A DNA stretch of 64,000 bases from Shewanella sp. MR-4 (GTDB taxonomy: Bacteria > Pseudomonadota > Gammaproteobacteria > Enterobacterales > Shewanellaceae), in contig NC_008321.1 of the NCBI RefSeq assembly GCF_000014685.1, positions 3,345,001-3,409,000 on the forward strand, given 5' to 3'. Of the stretch, positions 33,857 to 43,013 are shown piece after piece. The position numbers were made by a program, and so were the translations under genes. Position 1 is the stretch's first letter, and each line of letters opens with the position of its first letter. The notes under the pieces were generated by a model. That model searched no databases. It saw only the letters and a list, made by a program, of their open reading frames with translations, and was not told where the DNA came from.

Positions 33857-34111
33857 AGGTAGGATCCGGTCTCTAAACTTATCTTTTTGCTGGTAACAGA
33901 CTAACTTTCATGTAAACTGTTTACTTTTGATAGTTTTCTGACCAGCTTCAGGGGTTCCTGGCAAACAATAAATGTCACGGATTTTTCACAAAAACGTGAC
34001 TCAAGTGCCGAGAATAAATCACCTTTGGAGTAATAACTTAGGCCCTTTTCGGGACAAGCAGACATTATCCAATAAATATAAAAATTTGTCTTTAAGAATC
34101 TAGGAGTGCTC
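33857..34111. promoter_or_regulatory. Divergent promoter region lptF / pepA
   Basis: 256 bases serving both operons. A 13-bp palindrome GTAAACTGTTTAC lies at 33912-33924, about 56 bases upstream of lptF. A GGAG-type ribosome site (AGGAG, near 34102-34106) precedes pepA. Individual promoters not resolved. Confidence 0.4.
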
Positions 34112-35620
34112 ATGGAGTTTAGCGTAAAGAGCGGTAGCCCCGAAAAACAACGCTCAGCCTGCATCGTTGTCGGTGTTTATGAACCCCGCCGTCTATCCGG
34201 CATCGCCGAGCAATTAGACAAGATTAGCGAAGGTTATATCAGTAATCTACTGCGTCGCGGCGATTTAGAAGGTAAGCCAGGCCAAATGTTATTACTGCAC
34301 CACGTTCCTAACGTATTGAGTGAACGAGTGCTGTTAGTCGGTTGCGGCAAAGAACGAGAACTAGACGAACGCCAGTACAAGCAGATCATCACTAAAACCA
34401 TCAACACCTTAAATGAAACAGGTTCAATGGAAGCCGTGTGCTTCTTGACCGAGTTACACGTAAAAGGTCGCGATACCTATTGGAAAGTTCGCCAAGCGGT
34501 AGAAACGACCAATAGCAGTTTATATAGCTTCGATGCGCTCAAAACCCGTAAAGGTGAAACCCGTCGTCCGCTACGCAAGTTAGTGTTTAATGTTCCAACT
34601 CGCCGCGAACTGACCTTAGGTGAGCGTGCGATTGAGCACGGCATGGCTGTTTCTGCCGGTATGCATTTATGTCGCGATGTGGCTAACATGCCGCCAAATA
34701 TCTGTAATCCAGCCTATTTAGCCTCTCAAGCTCGCCAATTGGCCGAAGTTCACGAAAACCTGCATGTCACGACTGTGGGCGAAGAGCAAATGGCAAAACT
34801 CGGCATGAACTCTTATCTTGCCGTCGGCCGCGCCAGTGCCAATGAATCCATTATGACCGTAATGGAATACAAGGGTGCCGTTGACAGCACAGAGAAACCT
34901 ATCGTATTGATTGGTAAAGGCTTAACCTTCGACTCAGGCGGTATTTCATTAAAACCAGGCGAAGCCATGGACGAAATGAAATACGACATGGGCGGCGCAG
35001 CAGGTGTTATCGGCACCATGAAAGCCATCAGTGAGATGAAGCTGCCAGTCAACGTCGTTGGTATTCTCGCGGGCTGTGAAAACATGCCATCGGGCAATGC
35101 TTACCGACCAGGTGACATTTTAACCACAATGTCGGGTCAGACCGTTGAAGTGCTCAACACCGACGCCGAAGGCCGTCTGGTACTGTGTGACGTATTAACC
35201 TATGTTGAGCGTTTCGACCCAGAGCTGGTTATCGACACGGCGACACTGACAGGCGCCTGTGTGATTGCCTTAGGTAAACATGCCTCAGGCCTGTTCTCCT
35301 CACACAATCCTCTGGCACACGAGCTGCTCAATGCTGGTGAGCAGAGTGGTGACCGCGCATGGCGTATGCCACTGTGGGATGAGTACCAAGATATGCTCGA
35401 TAGCCCATTTGCCGATATGACCAACTTAGGTGGTCGTCCAGCGGGCGCGATTACTGCGGCTTGTTTCCTGTCTCGCTTCGCCAAGAAGTACAACTGGGCT
35501 CACTTAGACGTGGCCGGTACTGCCTGGAACAGCGGCGCGAATAAAGGTTCAACCGGCCGCCCTGTGCCAATTTTGACTCAGTTCCTGATCAATCGCGCAG
35601 GCGTAGAATTAGGCGAGTAA
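34112..35620 (+). CDS. pepA: Leucyl aminopeptidase (cytosol aminopeptidase, M17)
   Basis: 502 residues. The two-metal catalytic domain shows GKGLTFDSGGISLKPG, the signature NTDAEGRLVLCD, and MDEMKYDMGGAAGV; E. coli PepA also binds DNA as an accessory factor in Xer recombination and carAB control. AGGAG lies five bases before the ATG at 34112. Divergent from lptF, as in E. coli. Terminator follows. Confidence 0.96.
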   Translation: MEFSVKSGSPEKQRSACIVVGVYEPRRLSGIAEQLDKISEGYISNLLRRGDLEGKPGQMLLLHHVPNVLSERVLLVGCGKERELDERQYKQIITKTINTLNETGSMEAVCFLTELHVKGRDTYWKVRQAVETTNSSLYSFDALKTRKGETRRPLRKLVFNVPTRRELTLGERAIEHGMAVSAGMHLCRDVANMPPNICNPAYLASQARQLAEVHENLHVTTVGEEQMAKLGMNSYLAVGRASANESIMTVMEYKGAVDSTEKPIVLIGKGLTFDSGGISLKPGEAMDEMKYDMGGAAGVIGTMKAISEMKLPVNVVGILAGCENMPSGNAYRPGDILTTMSGQTVEVLNTDAEGRLVLCDVLTYVERFDPELVIDTATLTGACVIALGKHASGLFSSHNPLAHELLNAGEQSGDRAWRMPLWDEYQDMLDSPFADMTNLGGRPAGAITAACFLSRFAKKYNWAHLDVAGTAWNSGANKGSTGRPVPILTQFLINRAGVELGE

Positions 35621-35635
35621 TCACTAACAACACTG

Positions 35636-35662
35636 AAAAGGCGAAGAATTTCTTCGCCTTTT
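35636..35662 (+). terminator. Terminator of pepA
   Basis: A 13-bp stem AAAAGGCGAAGAA / TTCTTCGCCTTTT followed by T-rich sequence. Confidence 0.93.
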
Positions 35663-35757
35663 TTATTTGGCTCGAAGGCTAAATGACGATTGGCTGAGGA
35701 ATAATTGCAGCCTAGCAACGCGAAGAGGAAAGAAAATCGCGATTGAATAATTTTTGA

Positions 35758-35786
35758 TTGACAGCCACGCCCTCGCCCTTTAGTTT
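35758..35786 (+). promoter_or_regulatory. pheL-pheA promoter
   Basis: TTGACA (35758-35763), 17-base spacer, TAGTTT (35781-35786). Transcription would begin near 35793, only a couple of bases before the pheL ATG. Confidence 0.65.
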
Positions 35787-35794
35787 TACTCCCT

Positions 35795-35848
35795 ATGAAA
35801 ACAAATACCGCAGCTTTTTTTACTTTCTTTTTTACACCCCCACTCTAG
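35795..35848 (+). CDS. pheL: Phenylalanine operon leader peptide
   Basis: 17 residues, MKTNTAAFFTFFFTPPL, with five Phe codons packed just before the stop; E. coli PheL has a similar Phe-rich run ending FFFTFP. Ribosome stalling on the Phe codons when charged tRNA-Phe is scarce should favour the antiterminator (GGAGGC, 35848-35853, with GCCTCC in the terminator arm). No Shine-Dalgarno precedes the ATG. Too short for automatic gene calling. Confidence 0.9.
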   Translation: MKTNTAAFFTFFFTPPL

Positions 35849-35886
35849 GAGGCGGATTTACTGTGTAAAAACGAAAGTAAAAATCC

Positions 35887-35910
35887 AAAGCCTCCCACTG
35901 GGAGGCTTTT
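35887..35910 (+). terminator. Attenuator of the pheA operon
   Basis: AAAGCCTCCC / GGGAGGCTTT stem followed by five T and then pheA. Its left arm can instead pair with GGAGGC at 35848-35853, right at the pheL stop, giving the classical antiterminator. Confidence 0.9.
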
Positions 35911-35952
35911 TCGTCTTAAACGCTCGATAATACGGTGGCAAATGAGGTCAGA

Positions 35953-37956
35953 ATGCAAAAACCACAGCCTTTAAATCAAACGCGAGAACAAATTACTCAC
36001 CTCGACAATGAGCTTCTCTCGTTACTCGCCGAACGTCGACGCCTAAGCCTTGAAGTGGCCCGCAGTAAAGAAGTGGATGTGAGACCCATTCGCGACACCC
36101 AAAGGGAAAAAGAACTGCTGGCAAGATTAGTCACAGCTGGCCGAGAAAAAGGCTTAGATGCCCATTACGTGATCTCACTGTATCAAAGCATTATCGAAGA
36201 CTCAGTTCTCAATCAACAGGCTTATCTCCACGGCCGTGCTAATCCAGAAACCCAAAAACAGCAGTACTGTATTGCTTACCTTGGCGCCCGCGGTTCCTAC
36301 TCTTACCTTGCCGCCTCTCGCTATTGCCAACGTCGTCAAGTTGAGATGCTCGACTTAGGCTGCCAAAGTTTCGATGAGATTGTCCAAGCCGTTGAGTCAG
36401 GCCACGCCGACTATGGCTTTTTGCCGATTGAAAACACTTCGTCCGGCTCTATCAACGAAGTATATGACGTGCTGCAACATACGAGTCTGTCCATCGTAGG
36501 CGAGACTACTATCGAAGTCAGCCATTGCCTGTTGGGCAAACCGGGCAGCAAACTGAGCGATATCAAAACTGTTTATGCTCATCCGCAGCCAATTAGTCAG
36601 TGCAGCCGTTATCTGAGCCAGCACAAGGACTTAAGACTGGAATATTGCTCAAGCAGCGCCGAAGCGATGGAGAAGGTCAATCAATCTGCCGACAATAGCG
36701 CCGCTGCGATTGGCAGCACCGAAGGTGGCGCGCTTTACCAACTCGAGTCGATTGAGTCAGGCCTTGCCAATCAAAAGATTAACCAGAGCCGCTTTATCGT
36801 GGTGGCTCGAAAAGCCGTAGCAGTACCCGAGCAATTACCCGCTAAAACCACCCTGATCATGGCCACTGGCCAAAAGGCGGGGGCGTTGGTAGAAGCCCTG
36901 TTGGTGCTCAAAGCGCATCAGCTCAATATGAGCAAACTCGAATCTCGCCCCATTCCAGGCACGCCGTGGGAAGAAATGTTCTATCTGGATATCGATGCCA
37001 ATATCTCCAGTGAAGCCATGCAGCAAGGTCTTAAGCAACTCGAGAGGATCACGCGGTTTATCAAAGTATTAGGTTGTTACCCCTGCGAAACCGTCAAACC
37101 GACGCAACTCAGTAATAGCCAATTACTCATTGAGCCGAACACCTCAAAAGCTGAGGTGATAAGCACGGTGAGCCTTGACCCGTCGCCCTATCGCTTCAGT
37201 AAGGCGTACAAGGCGCAGGCGAGTGAAATTCACTGCGGCCCCTTTACCATTGGCGCAGGCCATATTGGTGCCATTGCCAAAATCACGCTGAGCAAAAGCC
37301 TACTGCAGCAAGAGTCGTCGCAGGCCGCCTTATCCGCCTTTGAGCGCAGAGTAAAACAGCTAAAAGAAGCGGGTTTCCAAGCAGTGATTTTAGACGGATG
37401 TAACTCACTCGCCTCGGCCGAAGCCATCATCCCTAAGCTGCGCCAAACCCTACATCAGTATGATTTGCTCTGTGTCATAGCCATCGAACAGGCGACGGAT
37501 ATGCCATTGGCGACAGGTCATGCCGATATGCTGTTCTTAACGGGCAAACAAATGTTTAATCAATCCTTGCTGACTCAGGCAGGCACCTTGCCGATTCCGC
37601 TATTCCTCGAACGTAACGATATGGCAAGTTATGATGAATTTATGGCGGCCACGGAGACGATTTTAAGTCAAGGTAACCAACAGCTTATCCTATGTGACTC
37701 TGGCATTCGTACCTATAACAATGCCAACTTACCCACCTTGGATTTAGCAAGCCTCATTCAAATAAAGGCCAACAGTCATCTCCCCATAGTGATTAACCCT
37801 TGTTATGCCATCAGCGAAGATGCACTGCCACTGCAAACTCAAGGAATTAAGCAGCTGAAAGCCGATGGCCTAATGCTGAATTGCTCCCTCGAAGAAGATA
37901 AAGCACATGACTCATTGGCGCTGATGAGCGAGGTCGTAAGGGAGTTATACCGCTAA
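35953..37956 (+). CDS. pheA: P-protein: chorismate mutase / prephenate dehydratase with an extra DAHP-synthase-like C-terminal domain
   Basis: 667 residues against about 385 for usual P-proteins. Order: AroQ chorismate mutase (1-90), prephenate dehydratase (about 105-285, with PIENTSSGSINEVYD), ACT regulatory domain (about 295-385, with ESRPIPGTPWEEMFYLDI), then a 270-residue extension. The extension parallels AroA-beta-type DAHP synthase: HCGPFTIG near 425 and LILCDSGIRTYNNANLPTLD near 580, but the KPRTS, DVTHS and MAEVHP-type catalytic motifs are degenerate. The enzyme makes phenylpyruvate. The start is ATG 35953 with GAGG five bases upstream. Expression is attenuated through pheL. Confidence 0.93.
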   Translation: MQKPQPLNQTREQITHLDNELLSLLAERRRLSLEVARSKEVDVRPIRDTQREKELLARLVTAGREKGLDAHYVISLYQSIIEDSVLNQQAYLHGRANPETQKQQYCIAYLGARGSYSYLAASRYCQRRQVEMLDLGCQSFDEIVQAVESGHADYGFLPIENTSSGSINEVYDVLQHTSLSIVGETTIEVSHCLLGKPGSKLSDIKTVYAHPQPISQCSRYLSQHKDLRLEYCSSSAEAMEKVNQSADNSAAAIGSTEGGALYQLESIESGLANQKINQSRFIVVARKAVAVPEQLPAKTTLIMATGQKAGALVEALLVLKAHQLNMSKLESRPIPGTPWEEMFYLDIDANISSEAMQQGLKQLERITRFIKVLGCYPCETVKPTQLSNSQLLIEPNTSKAEVISTVSLDPSPYRFSKAYKAQASEIHCGPFTIGAGHIGAIAKITLSKSLLQQESSQAALSAFERRVKQLKEAGFQAVILDGCNSLASAEAIIPKLRQTLHQYDLLCVIAIEQATDMPLATGHADMLFLTGKQMFNQSLLTQAGTLPIPLFLERNDMASYDEFMAATETILSQGNQQLILCDSGIRTYNNANLPTLDLASLIQIKANSHLPIVINPCYAISEDALPLQTQGIKQLKADGLMLNCSLEEDKAHDSLALMSEVVRELYR

Positions 37957-37983
37957 TTTGCGTGTATAAGGATACTGAAGAAC

Positions 37984-38010
37984 ATACAGCCACGAATATC
38001 GTGGCTGTAT
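37984..38010 (+). terminator. Terminator of pheA
   Basis: A 12-bp stem ATACAGCCACGA / TCGTGGCTGTAT with a 3-base loop, followed by TGTTTAG. Confidence 0.8.
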
Positions 38011-38101
38011 TGTTTAGGACTTAGGATTTAAGACTGTAGATCTAGGGCTGCGGATTTAGCGCTTAGAGTTTGGATTTTACCCCTAATTAAACCCAGCGGG
38101 T

Positions 38102-39406
38102 CTAGGTTCGCTCAGTTGCAATCTGATGATTAGCCTCTGTTGTCACCGCATTACTGCGGCGAATTAACCCCGTCATACTCGAGCCTTGCACAAGGATTGA
38201 AAACACCACTACGGCATATGTCATCACGAGCACAAGCTCTCGCAGCTCGGCACCACTTTGAGAATCGATAATCACACCCTCGGGTAAACTCATCGCCATA
38301 GCTAAGGCTAGCCCGCCCCTGAGCCCGCCCCAAATGAGTATCGACTCGGCATAAGGATTGTAAGACTTAACCAACCTAAACCCGATATAAGGCAGCAACA
38401 CACTCACCGCCCGCGCCGTTAACACGAGTGGAATAGCCACTAACATAAACCACCATAATGGCGCCTTAAAGGTGACGAGCAGGAGTAATAATCCGAGCAA
38501 GAGGAACAGCAGCGCATTGAAGAAGGATTCAATCAGCGACCAAAAAGTATAGAGCTTTACCCGCTCTTGACGCGCAAAATACTTAGGCACGCTGTAGTTA
38601 CCGATAATCATCCCCGCACTGACCATCGCCAGCGGCCCCGACACCCCTAACACTTCGGCGATGACATAACCGGCCGTCGGGATCAGTAAAGTGACCAACA
38701 TCAGCTGGGTTTCTTCCTCACAGTAGCGAAAGAAATGGTGCAGCAATACGCCGAGCACGGCGCCATAAACGACGCCCCCGAGCGCCTCTTGGATGAACAA
38801 TAGCGAGATTTGCGAGAAGGTCAGCGGCTCAGTTGAAAAGGCCAGATGGGAGATGGCCACAAAAATCACCAACCCTATACCATCATTAAAGAGCGACTCC
38901 CCTTCTACCTGAATGGCAATATCTTCGGGCGCGCCCATCTTCTTCAGAATGGCTAACACGGCAATCGGATCTGTGGGTGAAATCAAGGCACCAAAGAGCA
39001 AACAATGGCTTAAGGCCAAGGGCAATCCCAGCATGGGAGCAATGTAGTAAAGCAAACCACCGACGATAAAAGTCGAGAGCAAGGTACTAACAAAGGCAAG
39101 GATGAGAATTTCCCATTTCTGATGCCTTAAGATTTTTAAGCGGATCTGTAATGCCCCAGCAAACAAGAGAAAACCCAACATGCCGTTGAGTAAAAGGGCC
39201 TGAAAGTCGAGCTTCTCCAGCCCCGCGACAAAGTAACCATAAACATGGCCGCCAAGCGCTTTACCACCCAGTAAGAGTAACAGGCTCATGCCCAACGCCA
39301 ATGCGGTAATGGCAACGGTTTCTTGCAGCTTATGCAAACGAGAGGATGCCACAGACGTGACTAAGGCTAACGCACAAAGAATACAGAGAATTTGATAACT
39401 AGTCAT
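38102..39406 (-). CDS. Sodium:proton antiporter, CPA1 / NhaP family
   Basis: 434 residues, about 12 helices. CPA1 markers: SPTDPIAVLAIL with the transport Asp, GESLFNDGIGLVIFVA, and GGLRGGLALAMAMSLP. It exchanges Na+ (or K+) for H+ across the inner membrane for pH and salt homeostasis. The long C-terminal cytoplasmic tail of some NhaP proteins is absent. It precedes a small membrane gene on the same strand by 45 bases, possibly co-transcribed. Confidence 0.9.
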   Translation of the reverse strand: MTSYQILCILCALALVTSVASSRLHKLQETVAITALALGMSLLLLLGGKALGGHVYGYFVAGLEKLDFQALLLNGMLGFLLFAGALQIRLKILRHQKWEILILAFVSTLLSTFIVGGLLYYIAPMLGLPLALSHCLLFGALISPTDPIAVLAILKKMGAPEDIAIQVEGESLFNDGIGLVIFVAISHLAFSTEPLTFSQISLLFIQEALGGVVYGAVLGVLLHHFFRYCEEETQLMLVTLLIPTAGYVIAEVLGVSGPLAMVSAGMIIGNYSVPKYFARQERVKLYTFWSLIESFFNALLFLLLGLLLLLVTFKAPLWWFMLVAIPLVLTARAVSVLLPYIGFRLVKSYNPYAESILIWGGLRGGLALAMAMSLPEGVIIDSQSGAELRELVLVMTYAVVVFSILVQGSSMTGLIRRSNAVTTEANHQIATERT

Positions 39407-39451
39407 AAGAGTCTCTAATCACCCTAAGATGAAGAGACTCTAGCACAAGTT

Positions 39452-39787
39452 TTAGACTTCTAAACCATCCAACAGACTTAACCAGCCTTTAATAATCCGA
39501 TGGCAAAACCAAATGATACCAAAGAGATAAATCGAAAGACTGAGCCAAGTGATGGGCAGGCAATAGCCCAACACTAACAGACCGAGAAATATCACATTGG
39601 AATGACGTTGCCAGCGTAAATGCGAGGCCAGCAAGGCATTACCTTGCGTATGCCGTTGAGACAAGTTGATAAATAGACTCAACAACACTGGCAGCAGTAA
39701 CAGCGGAAAGCCTGACATTAAGGCGTAAAGCAAATGGCCTAAGCTGCGATCTTCAATTTTTGCGGCATATGTGGTTGTCGTTGTCAT
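39452..39787 (-). CDS. Small membrane protein (DUF4870-like)
   Basis: 111 residues with three hydrophobic segments, a soluble HTQGNALLASHLRWQRHSN linker and a C-terminal IIKGWLSLLDGLEV. The layout resembles short DUF4870-type membrane proteins, an assignment I hold loosely. GGAG lies seven bases before the ATG. Upstream of the antiporter gene on the same strand. Function unknown. Confidence 0.65.
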   Translation of the reverse strand: MTTTTTYAAKIEDRSLGHLLYALMSGFPLLLLPVLLSLFINLSQRHTQGNALLASHLRWQRHSNVIFLGLLVLGYCLPITWLSLSIYLFGIIWFCHRIIKGWLSLLDGLEV

Positions 39788-39950
39788 TGAGAGACTCCAG
39801 CCAGACGATGGGACAGGGCGTTACTCCGCCCTCGTCTTTAACCTTACGTTCTCGCAGACATAATCGCAACTAAGGCGCAAAAATATTTCCGCGCGAGATC
39901 TTTTAAATCATCGATGTTTTGAATCGACCAATGCCCTTCGCTGGCAAGTA

Positions 39951-41081
39951 TCAGGTCAAAGACAGGGTCACATCCGATTTGAGTTTTGTCGAGCAAGCTA
40001 ACACATATCCGGCTTCGATTTCGGCAGGTGTTAAGGTCATGCTACTTGTGGACTCGGTTTCCCCTTCGAGCACCTTGCATTTGCACGCGCCGCATACGCC
40101 CGAACGGCAAGCCGCAATAATCGGTAAGCCTTCGGCTTCAATCCCCTCAAGCAAGGTTTGCTCGGCCGTTAAAGCCCGCTTTTTATCGCCAATGGATAAC
40201 ATAAAGCTGTTACTGCCACTCACAGGATCTTCAGTCTGCATTTCAGCCTGTTTTACGCGGCTATGCGCCTCTTTCACCGCTGTGGCAAAGCTCTCGTGAT
40301 ACAACTGAGTCATATCGAAGTTAAGCTCAGCCAGAATCGTTTTGACCGCCTGCATATAGGGCTCAGGTCCACATAAAAACACGGTTCGCTCTGAAAAATC
40401 GGGGACTAAATCTCGTAGATTATCAGCACTTAAACGGCCGATATCATGCAATACCGCCTCGGGATGCCAAGCCGTGTCAGCCGTGACATCCTCCACAAGG
40501 TAACGCAGCTTAAAATCTCGATGGCGCGTAGCCATGGTCTCTAATGAGGTTTTAAAAATAATATCGGCCTGGGTGCGAGCGCTGTGCACAAAAGCAATGT
40601 CGGCATTCATTTGGCTGTCGGTTAAATAACGCGACATCGAATACATGGGCGTGATCCCACAGCCAGCACTCAAAAATAGGTATTTTTTGGCAGGAATATC
40701 AAACAGATTAAATTGACCCGTTGGCGGTAATACGCGGACCGTCTGCCCCGGCTGTAAATGATCAATCAAGTAATTCGACACCAGTCCGCCATCGACTCGC
40801 TTAATGGTTAACATTAAGGAATAAGGTCTTGATGGGGTTGAGGATAAGGTGTAACTGCGACAAGCCTGCTCACCGTTGATCTCTAGCACTAAGGTCATAA
40901 ATTGCCCCGGCTTATAATCAAACTTCATCGGCTCACCAGCTTGAAAGCGAAAACTCACCACATCGGTGGTTTCGTTCCAGCGCTCCACACACACTAGTTG
41001 ACTAAATCCCACAAGACCTGCGGGGGCAGAAGCTAAAGAAATATTTGGCATAGTACTGATATTCATCGTCTTTGTATCCAT
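39951..41081 (-). CDS. hcr: Hybrid-cluster-protein reductase (NADH oxidoreductase Hcr)
   Basis: 376 residues: FAD-binding domain (RSYTLSST), NAD-binding domain (LSAGCGITPMYSMSRYL, FLCGPEPYM), then a plant-type [2Fe-2S] ferredoxin domain (CRSGVCGACKCKVL plus a last Cys in VLACS). It passes electrons from NADH to Hcp. It follows hcp by 50 bases on the same strand, the usual hcp-hcr operon. Start is the ATG at 41081; 41066 is an alternative. Confidence 0.94.
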   Translation of the reverse strand: MDTKTMNISTMPNISLASAPAGLVGFSQLVCVERWNETTDVVSFRFQAGEPMKFDYKPGQFMTLVLEINGEQACRSYTLSSTPSRPYSLMLTIKRVDGGLVSNYLIDHLQPGQTVRVLPPTGQFNLFDIPAKKYLFLSAGCGITPMYSMSRYLTDSQMNADIAFVHSARTQADIIFKTSLETMATRHRDFKLRYLVEDVTADTAWHPEAVLHDIGRLSADNLRDLVPDFSERTVFLCGPEPYMQAVKTILAELNFDMTQLYHESFATAVKEAHSRVKQAEMQTEDPVSGSNSFMLSIGDKKRALTAEQTLLEGIEAEGLPIIAACRSGVCGACKCKVLEGETESTSSMTLTPAEIEAGYVLACSTKLKSDVTLSLT

Positions 41082-41131
41082 AGCACCGCGGCTTTACAAC
41101 GAAAGCCGCAGTGACCCATGCGTCAATCGGC

Positions 41132-42796
41132 CTATGCCACGTTCAGCATGGTTTTAAGATCGGCTTCAACTGTGGTGGTGTTACGCAGGCCAAATTTTTC
41201 TTCCAAAATTTTGGCAAGATTAGCCGTTAAAAACGCTGGCGGCGTCGGGCCGGTACGGATATTTTTCACCCCAAGCGACAATAGCGTCAGCAGCACGACA
41301 ATGGCTTTCTGCTCAAACCATGAAAGCACGAGGTTCAATGGTAATTCATTGATATCGCATTCAAAAATTTGTGATAGCGCGATAGCCAACTGAATAGCCG
41401 AATAGGCATCGTTACATTGGCCAATATCGAGTAAGCGCGGAATACCGTTGATATCGCCAAATTCCAGCTTGTTGAATTTGTACTTACCACAACCTAAGGT
41501 CAGGATAACGGAATCCTTTGGCGCCGATTTCGCTAAGTCAGTGAAATAACTCCGCTCAGACTTATCGCCATCACAGCCACCGACTAAGAAGAAGTGTTTG
41601 ATAGAACCGTTTTTCACGTTTTCAACCACAGTCGGTGCCGCAGCCATTAAGGCATTACGGGCAAAACCGATAGTGATATTGTGTGGGATTTCATCGTATT
41701 GGAAGCCATCAAGAGCGAGCGCCTTGTCGATCACAACTGAAAAATCGTCCCCAACCACATGGGTTACACCAGGCCAACCCACGATACTGCGGGTAAAGAT
41801 ACGGTCGCTGTATTGGCCCACATTCGGGTCAATAATACAGTTTGAGGTCATCACTACGGCGCCAGGGAAATTAGCAAATTCTTTTTGCTGGTTCTGCCAT
41901 GCACTGCCGTAGTTACCCACTAAATGAGCATATTTTTTAAAGGCGGGATACGCCAGCGCGGGGAGCATTTCGCCATGGGTATAAACATTAATGCCTTTAC
42001 CCGCCGTTTGCTCGAGGATAAGCTCTAAATCCTTCATATCATGGCCAGAAACCAGAATCGCTTTGCCTTTAACCGCTTTAGTGTTGACGACAGTCGGTTC
42101 CGGATGACCGAAGGCTTCGGTCTCGCCCGCATCGAGCATCGCCATGATGCGGTAGTTCAGTTGACCAATATCCATGGCTGTTATGAACAGTTTATCGGCA
42201 TCGACGCTCGGCTCACCGAGAAACGCCATAATCTCATGGAAGCGACCAGCAATCTCAGCGTCGGTTTTACCTAATACACGGGCGTGCTCCATGTAAGCCG
42301 CCGCACCTTTAAGGCCATATAAGCACAGTAGTCTCAGCCCAAGGATATCTTCGTGGATATCATTTTTATCTTTATTGAGTAAGGCGACTGGCGCTTGAGA
42401 CAACATTTCGGGCTTACTGGTACCCAGTACAAATTGCGCCACAGGAGGGAGCGATTCAGCCGATTTACCCGCAGCTTCACACGCCGCTTCATAGGCATTT
42501 TTTAAACTTTCACGGTACTCAGCCGCCTGCTTGGCATAGGCGATGATGCGTTCATCATCGAAGTTAACGTTGGTTAAGGTCGAGAAAAAAGCTTTAGGAA
42601 CAAAGGTATCCACCTCAGGGTCAACGACGCCCAGTTCACGAGCCTTAGTCGCATACACTGAAACACCCTGCAGCATGTAGATTAACAAGTCTTGCAGATC
42701 CGAGGTCGCGGCCAATTTGCCACACATACCTTGGGCATAGCTACAACCGTTGCCGGCGGGGGTACGAATAGTTTGCTCACACTGAATACAAAACAT
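41132..42796 (-). CDS. hcp: Hybrid cluster protein (Hcp), NO reductase / hydroxylamine reductase
   Basis: 554 residues. The N-terminal cysteines follow CX2CX11CX6C (C3, C6, C18, C25), the class-II pattern seen in facultative anaerobes, which is reported to bind [2Fe-2S] instead of [4Fe-4S]; ligands for the hybrid cluster occur later (for example GGCDG, TLGCGKYKFN, GQCND). Hcp is now seen as a high-affinity NO reductase and trans-nitrosylase. Followed by hcr. A partial NsrR-like palindrome lies upstream. Confidence 0.96.
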   Translation of the reverse strand: MFCIQCEQTIRTPAGNGCSYAQGMCGKLAATSDLQDLLIYMLQGVSVYATKARELGVVDPEVDTFVPKAFFSTLTNVNFDDERIIAYAKQAAEYRESLKNAYEAACEAAGKSAESLPPVAQFVLGTSKPEMLSQAPVALLNKDKNDIHEDILGLRLLCLYGLKGAAAYMEHARVLGKTDAEIAGRFHEIMAFLGEPSVDADKLFITAMDIGQLNYRIMAMLDAGETEAFGHPEPTVVNTKAVKGKAILVSGHDMKDLELILEQTAGKGINVYTHGEMLPALAYPAFKKYAHLVGNYGSAWQNQQKEFANFPGAVVMTSNCIIDPNVGQYSDRIFTRSIVGWPGVTHVVGDDFSVVIDKALALDGFQYDEIPHNITIGFARNALMAAAPTVVENVKNGSIKHFFLVGGCDGDKSERSYFTDLAKSAPKDSVILTLGCGKYKFNKLEFGDINGIPRLLDIGQCNDAYSAIQLAIALSQIFECDINELPLNLVLSWFEQKAIVVLLTLLSLGVKNIRTGPTPPAFLTANLAKILEEKFGLRNTTTVEADLKTMLNVA

Positions 42797-42816
42797 GGAT
42801 AGACTCCTAATTTAAA

Positions 42817-42839
42817 TTCATGCTTTATTTTTGCATGTT
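42817..42839. promoter_or_regulatory. Possible NsrR-like operator before hcp
   Basis: ATG at 42820 and CAT at 42834 are separated by 11 bases, the spacing of the NsrR motif, and the flanks are AT-rich (CATGTTT). Only the outer arms match; the inner bases do not. Confidence 0.35.
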
Positions 42840-42969
42840 TAAAATTAGTCTACCGAAACCGAAAATAAGCGACAGTGTTTTCTCACCTTGAATGCCAAAT
42901 CTTAGAGGGAGATCACCTTAAGCAATTACTAATTAACACAGTGGAATCAGCCTGAAAAACCTAAAAAAA

Positions 42970-42990
42970 ATACCCATCAAAGATGGGCAT
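42970..42990 (-). terminator. Terminator of the aroF-tyrA operon
   Basis: ATACCCATC / GATGGGCAT stem (one G-U pair in the minus-strand RNA) with a 3-base loop, followed on the minus strand by eight T. Confidence 0.85.
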
Positions 42991-43013
42991 TTTTGTTTCT
43001 AAGTCTTTTATTA

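Noticed and set aside
38020..38090. Repeated TTAGGATTTA/TAGGGCTGCGGATTTAG-like words after pheA
   Set aside because: Irregular and degenerate; no unit length or spacer pattern, so not a CRISPR or a true tandem repeat.
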